64,000 bases of DNA from Tolypeutes matacus (taxonomy: Eukaryota > Chordata > Mammalia > Cingulata > Chlamyphoridae), in NCBI GenBank assembly GCA_026826555.1, contig JAKSZT010054396.1:19428233-19492232 (forward strand). The letters run 5' to 3'. Positions 56,873 through 64,000 of the stretch are shown one piece after another. How positions within the stretch are numbered: position 1 is the first letter of the stretch; each line of letters begins with the position of its first letter. The notes beneath the pieces were generated by a model that ran no database searches, was not told where the DNA came from, and worked only from the letters and a program-made list of their open reading frames with translations. A program made the translations under genes and the position numbers.

Positions 56873-57206
56873 CAGCACTGTCCAGTAGAAATGTAATGCA
56901 AGTGGCATATGTAATTTTAAGCTTTCCAGTAGTGACATTTAAAAAGGTAAAAATAAACAGGTGAAGTTAATTTTAATTAGATATGTTATTTAACCTAGTA
57001 TATCCAAAATAGCCTAAATATTTTCACTTGACTGCATAACCAATGTAAAATAATTGTAAGTAGATATTTTACATTCTTTATTTTTCAGATTAAGTATTTG
57101 AAATCTGGTGTTTATTTTATTCCTACAGCATATCTCAATTCGGGTGAGCCACTTTTGATGTGCTCAGCAGCCACATGGGCTGGTGGCTACCATATTGAAC
57201 AGAACA
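56873..57206 (+). mobile_element. hAT-Charlie element, MER33-like
   Basis: A second copy of the 46781 family, about 334 bp: CAGCACTGTCCAGTAGAAATG start, aaaaaggtaaaaataaacag, gtgaagttaattttaattag, tatctcaattcgggtgagcc, gctggtggctaccatattga, acagaaca. No clear target duplication. Confidence 0.8.
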
Positions 57207-57744
57207 TCCCTAAACAATGCATGGGAAGGATTCAGTGTTAAAACTAAACAAACTCTGCAGGCTTGAGTTTCTTGTATATTTGGAGCTACTGTCTAGGAGT
57301 TCCGTTTGGAGATGAAGAAATAGTCATCCCCTGGTTCTCACTTGGTTGGTGATTTGGAGACAGGAAATGGAAGGAGCTCTTAACAATTTGAAAGGTCTGA
57401 CTGAGAATAGGACTTTCTGTTTTCTCAGCATAACACTACAGACTTGGGGCTCTTGAGTTTTGCTTGCACTGCCATTTCTTGATGGTCTCCACATTATTGG
57501 TATGAGCAAGCCAGGACTGAACTGGAAGGATTGTTGGGAAGAGCTCTTCCTCTCTGAACCATCTCAGAACAGAAGGGACATCTGACTAAAGGAAGCCTCA
57601 GCAGCCTCTCCCCTGGTTGCCCGAGGCAGTTCTTGCCACAATGAAGACCCACCTTGCCTCTTCTGCCTTGTGCTGTACTTATTTGCTGACGTCTAAACCC
57701 ATTCCAAGCTTCCTTAGGAACTGGCACTGGGGATGTAGCCAAGA
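57207..57744. other. no recognised feature
   Basis: Unique-looking sequence. The 104-codon frame at 57494-57808 (minus) overlaps the next MIR and is unrecognised. Confidence 0.4.
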
Positions 57745-57970
57745 GAGCATGGGCTTTTAGAATCTGATAGCCCTGGGTTTGAACAGCTACAATGTGACTT
57801 GAGGCCAATTGCAGATAGGAATCTGTTTCCTCCTCTGTAAAAGAGGAAAGAAAATGCCTACCTTGCAGAGTTATGTGAAGATTAAGACCATCATGTGTAA
57901 AAGCACCTAACAGAATGCCTGATGCTTAGTAGGCAATCAAGAAATGATAGCTACCATTTATAAGCATAAA
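57745..57970 (+). mobile_element. MIR SINE relic
   Basis: Sense MIR: gatagccctgggtttgaaca, gaatctgtttcctcctctgt, aaaagaggaaagaaaatgcc, taccttgcagagttatgtga, tgatgcttagtaggcaatc. Confidence 0.7.
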
Positions 57971-58985
57971 CAGCCAGAGACCTGTTTCATTCTTGCCCCT
58001 AGCTATTGCCATGGCCCTGCACACAAGGATTCATTGTGTTGCCCTATGATGAATGGAGGCTGCGTTCCCTAGTTTATGATCTTATATGAACATAACTTGG
58101 GGTGAAGCTGGAGCAGAAATTGTAGGTGGCTGGACTGTGTTGGGAAAACTCCTGTGTATGTGTCAAAGTAACCTTCTGCTCCTTCATTTTTTCAAAATGA
58201 CTCTAGCTGTGAATGCGATATGTTTCTAACACCCTGTAGTTGGACTGTCCAGGGTATATTGCCTATGATTACACTCCTTATGGTTATCATTTAAAAAGGA
58301 GCTTGAAAAGGTGGGGCAGGCATGCTTTGGCCCACTGTGCTTACCAAATATAGGTAAAGTTCTTAGGTTTGACTTTTTAGGGACTTGCGGTCTTCTTGGA
58401 AACCAACTTTTTATTATTTCTTTTTTGTAATTGACTTTAAAGGTTGAGAGTTTAGTAAAAATCTCACATTGACTCATTCTTATGGCCAGAAAGGCACTCT
58501 GCAGGATTATTTCACTGGATGGGGAGGGGCCTTTTGTTCTTCTGTGCCACACTCTTGCTTTAGATTATATATGGGCCACATTTTATAGCTTATTTTATGA
58601 TCCGTAAAAGTGGATTGGTTAAATATGATGTGAGCCACTTGGTAGGGTTTTCTTTGAAATTCTGCATAGTTGCAAGCACACTGCATGTAATTTTACTAAC
58701 CAATTAGCTAAAGTGCACTTCATGACTATGGTGTGTGCTGAATTTGACATACTTAGCTTACATGAAGCTTACATGAAGTGTACCCTTTTCACAGTATAGT
58801 TTCCCCTTGACACAAAAAGATACTTTTAATTAAAGACACACCTTGTCAGGTAATCAGTGATAAATGACATCCTTGGCAGGACAATAGTAGAAGGAACAAA
58901 CAGTCTTCAGTTTTTCAGAAGGGAAATCTGTAATATTGAGAACAAAATTATGAAAATCTTTATATATATCTAAAAATCTTTACAT
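57971..58985. other. no recognised feature
   Basis: AT-rich unique-looking sequence. The 108-codon frame at 58226-58552 (minus) is unrecognised. Confidence 0.4.
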
Positions 58986-59193
58986 CAAGGCTTCTTAACC
59001 AGGGGTCTGTGGAAAGATTTCAGGGGGTCCATGAGCTTGAATTGAAAAAAAAAATCAACTTATATGTTTATTTTCTCTGACTTCTGATGTTGAGTGTCAT
59101 AAAACTATCTGCTGCTACATTCTGAGAAGGGGTCTGTGGTTTTCCCCTGCCTGGCAAAGGGGTCAGTGAACAAAAAAAGGTTAAGAACCCCTG
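58986..59193 (-). mobile_element. hAT nonautonomous element with target duplication
   Basis: A 208-bp relative of the element at 28070, bounded by CAAGGCTTCTTAACC and GGTTAAGAACCCCTG. The 5' half has gggtctgtggaaagatttca, gggggtccatgagctt. ctttacat (58978-58985) and ctgtacat (59194-59201) form an 8-bp target duplication with one mismatch. Confidence 0.85.
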
Positions 59194-59201
59194 CTGTACA
59201 T

Positions 59202-60246
59202 AATGCTTTACATAAGAAGGGCTCTCACTGTTTCTGTGGTTCTGCCCTCATCCCCTTACCCCCCACCTCATGATGGAACAACTAATAACAGACTGTTAGC
59301 TTTTCACATTTTTCTCCTTGCTAATACAAACATACATATGCATAGACACACATTTATATGAGGTTTGTCTGTTTTTGGGGGTTTGAAAATACAATCATAC
59401 TACACATTTTTTTATCATGTGTACCCCTAAAAGTCAGTAGATCTAATTCTAGTCCTAACCTTCCTCCCTAATTTGCTAAGATCTTTAATTGTCTCATCCA
59501 CACAAGTCTACAACTCGCACACAAAACCACACTATATTCCAAACTTAGTGACAATATTCCAGGAAGTTTGTTGCTTGCTGAGTTAAGCCATTTTTCATTT
59601 CAAATATGCATTTGAGCTAAAATCAAACCAAAAGAATATTCCCATTTGGTTTAGAACAGAGAAGAAATAACTCAAATAAGCTGGAGCTTGTAAGCATTGT
59701 AGATCCTAAACAAAGATATATAAAATAGAGGTTCCCTTCATCTGGAGACTGGAGATTAGTGAGGCCTGAAAAAGAAAGAGTATAAATTTTACTTTTGTAA
59801 ATATCTTGTGTCACTGAGTTTGAGAATTAGAAGTTTTCTTTACATCACAATTGAGTTTCAGCTAGCCAATCACACCTTTTAATTTAATATTTTTATGCAG
59901 TTAACTTCTCTTACTCTTTTCCATTGCCCAAATATTGTCAAAAGGCTAATAATTTGTAAATGAATTTGGTTTAGTTCAAAAACTATAAATTGAATAATTA
60001 CTAATGCAAATTGTGTTGGTCCTGAAGTAAGTGCTTGGATGATGGTATTTTTTAAAACCTCTAGTTTTATCGTTAAAATGAAATATGTCTAAAAGAAAAA
60101 AAAAGTAATATGTCTATATACATATATACATGCATTGAATTTGTTTCATGTTTTAAACCGTCTGTACTTTTCTTAAAGGTTGGTAAACCATTAAGTGCAA
60201 AATCCTAATATCATTCATAATTGTTAATTTGATGTTTTTGTCAAAT
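59202..60246. other. no recognised feature
   Basis: AT-rich unique-looking sequence with atatacatatatac at about 60115-60131. No gene is supported. Confidence 0.4.
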
Positions 60247-60260
60247 AAAAATTAATGAGG

Positions 60261-60685
60261 GGGGTGGATGTGGCTCAAATGGTTGGGCGTCCATCTGCCA
60301 TATGGAGGAACCTGGGTTCGGTAAAATAAAAAAATATATATATATAGAAGGCACATGGGCTGCCAGGCTCTGTGTGCCGGTGAGCCGCCAGCCCCAGGAG
60401 TCATGCAGCAAGATGATGACGTAACAGGGAAGAGACACAGGAGAGAGACAAGACGAGATGCTCCAAAAGCTCCAGAGACCAGGAAACGAGGTGGTGCAGG
60501 CGGCAGAACACCTCTCTCCTACATCGGAAGTCTCTAGGATCGAATCCTGCTGAAGACCAGAGGAGGAGGATGAGAAGAGATGGCAGGAAACAAACACAAA
60601 GAATTGCCCAGCAAATGGACACAAAACAGCAAATGGGGAAGAGGGGGTTTAAAATGGATAAAGTAAATAAATAAATCTTTAAAAA
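60261..60685 (+). mobile_element. composite tRNA-derived SINE, perfect 14-bp target duplication
   Basis: Sense copy. Head ggatgtggctcaaatggttg with a B box shortened to GGTTCGG and joined directly to aaaataaaaaaatatatata. Then come two copies of the 25-bp unit (gggctgccaggctctgtgtg region), gcaagatgatgacgtaacag, a second tRNA-like block (aggtggtgcaggcggcagaa ... GGATCGAATCC), and tail AATAAATAAATC plus poly-A. aaaaattaatgagg flanks at 60247-60260 and 60686-60699. Confidence 0.92.
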
Positions 60686-60699
60686 AAAAATTAATGAGG

Positions 60700-61039
60700 A
60701 AGAGTCGCTATACACTATAATTTATTATTAGAAATAAACTTGTTCATTAAGTTGCATATACATATAACTTAAAGAATCAGTTGAAAACACTACATTTTTT
60801 AAGTCCTTGAATATGATTTTGACATAGTTTTGTCCTCAATCTCCATCTTGATATGGCCCCAACCCTGCCTGGGAAATCCTATTCTATTTCTCTCATCAAT
60901 TCATTCTTCTACACAACACAGCAGGTATTTCAGGTCTCTTCTCAACTTTCTTCCTTTCTTCTTAAACTCTTCCTTCTCAGATCCTGTGCCCCATTGGTTA
61001 TTCTATCTCTTTCGTATTCTTCTCTTTTTCTCAAGTGGA
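60700..61039. other. no recognised feature
   Basis: Pyrimidine-rich 3' part with overlapping open frames (60830-61123, 60853-61101, plus). I do not recognise the product and treat it as chance. Confidence 0.35.
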
Positions 61040-61500
61040 TCATGCCTACTGGCTTACAGAAAAGTAGCAAGACAAGTAAAAAGAAATTTATTTTCTCCTG
61101 AACCATTTAAGAGAAGTAGCTAACCTCATACCTTCAGGATTACTTTAGTATGCTGTCCCTGTATGCGAGGACATTCTCCTGATATCTGTGATACAGTCAT
61201 CAAAATCAGGAAATTAACCTTCAAATCCCATTTAAGTTTCCCTGGTTGTCCTAATCATGTCCTATAAATGAGCAAAAGGTTCCAATTCAGAATCAAGCTT
61301 TACATTTAGTTCCTACCTCTTTAGTTTCTTTCAGGGTGGAACAGTTATCAGTCTTTCCTTGACTTTCATGACCTTCATACATTTGGAGGTTATAGACCAG
61401 TAATTTCATAGAATGACCCTCAGTTTGTGTTTGTCTTATGATTAGATTCTAATTATGCATTTTTGCCAGGAATAAATGTTGGAGGTTCTCAGAAAGCTTG
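61040..61500 (-). mobile_element. old L1 3' region
   Basis: Antisense L1M-type 3' end: ctgaaccatttaagagaagt, caaaatcaggaaattaacct, ctaatcatgtcctataaatg, agcaaaaggttccaattcag, ttgactttcatgaccttcat, gattctaattatgcattttt. No target duplication was found. Confidence 0.7.
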
Positions 61501-62284
61501 GTTTCAGGCTTTCTTGTCTTTTTACTGGTCTCAATTACCATCTATGTAGATGATTCACAAAGTCGCATCTTAAGCCCAGGCCTTTCTATTGAGCTCTGGA
61601 CTCATAGAACCAAATGTCTCCTTAATATCTCCTCTTGGCTATAAAAGGCCTTAAAGCTTTGCATCCAAAACCAGACTCATCATCTCCCCTGCCACCCCGA
61701 CAATCTGATCCTCCTGCAGTGTTTTTTATCCTGTGTCACCAGCAGCCAGCCCATTGCGCGCAAACAAGAACAACAACAACCCCGAAACAATAATTCATTC
61801 TTCTTCTTTATACTCAACTCCAATCCATCACCTTTTCCTGTAGATTTAATTTCTTAAACCTCTTTCTAATCTCTCAACTCTGCCCATCATTGCCACCTCC
61901 ACTCTTGCCTTGGACGCTCACAACCTCTTAACTGGTCCACATACATGCTTTCTGCCACACTCCACTCTGTTCTCCTAACTCCAGCCAAAATGATCTTTCC
62001 AGAAAATAAACTTGATTGCATCCTCCCCCATGATTGCTTAAAACCCTCTAGTGGCATCCCATTGTGTCACTGGTGCAATGGTAGACATTGTGTTAATGGT
62101 AGACAAACCATTAACAAATCCTACAGGACCCACTGTGGACTGGCCCTGGCCTCCCTCTTCAGCCTGATCTCAGACCTGACGCTCCCTGCTATGGCCACAC
62201 AGCTTTCTGTCTATCCAACTGTGCTTACCACGCTTCCTCCAGCCACCTTTGCACCTCAGCTCGTTATCTTCCCAGCCTTCAAAT
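61501..62284 (+). mobile_element. L2 LINE 3' region, 5' part of a split copy
   Basis: Sense L2 remnant. gagctctggactcatagaac, cctcttaactggtccacata, ccagccaaaatgatctttcc, gattgcttaaaaccctctag and ggcctccctcttcagcctga are in the expected order of the terminal reverse-transcriptase region and 3' UTR. It is interrupted at 62285 by an L1 and resumes at 62741. Frames are broken, and the 132-codon frame at 61945-62343 is a relic, not a gene. Confidence 0.65.
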
Positions 62285-62728
62285 ATTCTTTAATCACTTT
62301 ATTGAGATATAAGACATATACCATACAATTCATCCATTTATAGGGTACAATTCAGTGTTTTTAGTATATTCAGAGTTGTACAACCATCCCCACTATCTAA
62401 TTTCAGGATACTTCCATAATAAATGAGAAACAGTCACTCCTCATTTATACCCATTAACAGTTACTCTTTGTTTCCACCAACACCACCATCCTATCTGCCC
62501 AGAAATAATCTACTTTCTGTCCCTATAGATTTGCTTATTCTGATATTTCATATAAATGGAATCATGCAACATGTGGCCTTTTGTGTCTGGCTTCTTTCCT
62601 TAGCATGATGTTTCAAGGCTCTTGTAGCATGAAAGAGTTCTTCATTCCTTTTAATGGTAGAATAATATTCCACTGTATCGATGTACCACATTTTATTTAT
62701 CCATTCGTCCGTTGATGGACATTTGAGT
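62285..62728 (-). mobile_element. 5'-truncated L1 3' end nested in L2
   Basis: A 444-bp antisense L1: cactttattgagatataaga, catttatagggtacaattca, gttgtacaaccatccccact, gaatcatgcaacatgtggcc, gaataatattccactgtatc, gttgatggacatttgagtca. cagccttcaaat at 62273-62284 and 62729-62740 is a perfect 12-bp target duplication inside the L2. Confidence 0.88.
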
Positions 62729-62740
62729 CAGCCTTCAAAT

Positions 62741-63042
62741 CTTGAATCATGCGTCCCTCCCTCTGAGAGCTTTCCTGAGCTATCTGACTCTGCCAGACCC
62801 TACTAAATGGAATTTTATTGTACTGTGTCTCTTTCCTTGGTAGCATTTTTTTCCTTGGCTGCAATTTTACTTTTGTTTGCATGATTCTTTGCCTAATTTA
62901 ATGCTCGTCTTTTCCACCAGGCTATAAACTGGAAGGAGGAAGAACCATATCTGTTTTCACTCACCTTGTATCTCAGCACCTAATCCTGGACTGCACATAC
63001 AGTAGGAACTCATTAAATATTTGTTGAATGAATGAATCCTAA
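62741..63042 (+). mobile_element. L2 LINE 3' terminus, 3' part of the split copy
   Basis: Continuation of the L2: ctgagagctttcctgagcta, caccaggctataaactggaa, gtatctcagcacctaatcct, acatacagtaggaactcatt, aaatatttgttgaatgaatga. Confidence 0.7.
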
Positions 63043-63504
63043 TCAATTCATTAAAACAAGATTGTTTCTAGCAATCTAGATATTCCAGCTCTTTGTATGA
63101 ATTTGCTAGACAGACCTGTACTCTGTCGTGCCACAGATTGGAAGGGCCACCATAAACCACTCAGTTCTTCCTCTTGCCTCCAGCATTCCTATAACCAATT
63201 GTTTTTCTTAACATTCAGCATTTATTGTGTATATTTATTTGAATTAAGTTAAGAAGTAAACATGAGAGGCCAAAGCAGAAAAGCAGGATGAAGTGAATAT
63301 GTTGCAAACTGGTAGCAGGGCTGTAAAGGGCTGGGTTACTGTCAGGCGGAAGGAGAAAAGGGATTCCTGGGATGTGTTTCCATCAGTATTTGGAAATTTT
63401 AAAAAAACAAGTTTCCTCTTTGTCTTAAGAGTGTGAGAAATACTTTTTTGGTAGAAAAGTTTTTGTTTGAATAAGTGGTTGCTTATTCAACGGCAGTGGC
63501 TACC
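63043..63504. other. no recognised feature
   Basis: Unique-looking sequence. Nothing is supported. Confidence 0.4.
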
Positions 63505-63690
63505 TCTTACGGCACCCTGGTTGGGAGTAAGGCATTGCGCTGGGGGCTTTAGGTTCATAAGTGCACATTTAATTCTCCCAGCCACCTTGTGCTACTCTTC
63601 CCATTTTACAGATAAATAAACTGAGACTTTGAGAGAAAAAGTAACTTGGCTTCTGTGCCTTAGTCCTTCTAACTCCAAACCATAGTTTGA
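63505..63690 (-). mobile_element. MIR SINE relic
   Basis: Antisense MIR: atttaattctcccagccacc, cccattttacagataaataa, actgagactttgagagaaaa, agtaacttggcttctgtgcc. Confidence 0.65.
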
Positions 63691-63814
63691 TGTATTACCT
63701 ATCAATTTTGGCAGATCTGGAGGTTCCTTTTAATTGGAAGATTTAAAGTAGAGAAATAGAATTAAAGGAGAGAATTAAAAGCCTATGATGATGATTCCTG
63801 CCTAATGTAATAAT

Positions 63815-63990
63815 CTGCCATATCAGAGCGGAGGAAATGACCCAAGCTTTGGGACTGGAGGGACTTGGGTTCAATTCCCATTTCTGCCACTTACCAATTG
63901 AGCATGTTACTTACTTTCCTTGACCCCCTTTCCATATTTAAAAAATGCAAATGATGATATCAATGTCAGTGATATAATAAGGGATTAAGT
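63815..63990 (+). mobile_element. MIR SINE relic
   Basis: Sense MIR near the window end: ctttgggactggagggactt, gggttcaattcccatttctg, ccacttaccaattgagcatg, ttaaaaaatgcaaatgatga. Confidence 0.7.
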
Positions 63991-64000
63991 GAAAAAAAAA

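Noticed and set aside
60241..60715. Open frames up to 127 codons on the minus strand
   Set aside because: Entirely SINE sequence at 60261-60685.
1..64000. CRISPR arrays, bacterial operons, riboswitches, insertion sequences
   Set aside because: The tandem arrays present are minisatellites inside SINEs. Repeat content and codon-free structure are mammalian, so prokaryotic feature types do not apply.

Overview
The window reads as noncoding, repeat-rich mammalian DNA. The best clue to the organism is a set of eight tRNA-derived SINE insertions. Their heads look like GGATGTGGCTCAAGTGGTTG...GGTTCGATTCC, followed by bodies rich in AACAAGCAAAACAAATG or AGCAAGATGACACAACAAAG. As I recall, this is the DAS-type SINE group of Xenarthra (armadillos, sloths, anteaters). 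Two LTRs and several L1 3' ends fit the same picture. I would call it a xenarthran, perhaps a sloth, but I cannot settle the species or chromosomal locus from sequence alone. All repeat family names are from memory, not from a search.

I find no protein-coding gene, exon, tRNA or structural RNA gene I can support. The longest open frames (215 codons at 37576-38223 minus, 158 at 10572-11048 plus, 156 at 21634-22104 plus, 140 at 41803-42225 plus) either lie in repeats or show no recognisable domain, splice context or family resemblance. The window is best described as intergenic or deep intronic.

Layout. 1-9.1 kb: old MIR/L2 fragments, a hAT element with 8-bp target-site duplication (TSD), one SINE, and an L1 nested in a MER5A-like element. 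9.1-19.8 kb: an L1 3' end with TSD, several MIRs, a CpG-rich candidate regulatory patch near 14 kb, and a MaLR-type LTR at 15.9 kb. 19.9-22.6 kb: a cluster of three SINEs, two with internal minisatellites and one carrying 226 bp of extra DNA inside its TSD. 22.7-33.7 kb: MIR/L2/hAT relics, an L1 end with a perfect 19-bp TSD, an antisense MLT1-like LTR and a sense L1 end. 34.8-48.9 kb: three more SINEs, a 574-bp solo LTR with perfect TSD, MER5A/MER33-like relics, and the strongest candidate enhancer (38.1-38.4 kb). 49-64 kb: a small TIR element, more MIR/L2/MER copies, a SINE at 60.3 kb, an old L1 end and a long L2 split by a younger L1.

The most interesting structures are the SINEs: composite elements with a second tRNA-like block, tandem arrays at one body position (25-bp units, 2 to 7 copies; and a 17/18-bp array with a 103-bp higher-order period), and one chimeric insertion. 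Several repeat-free stretches packed with transcription-factor-like motifs are candidate conserved enhancers; this is inference and needs alignment.
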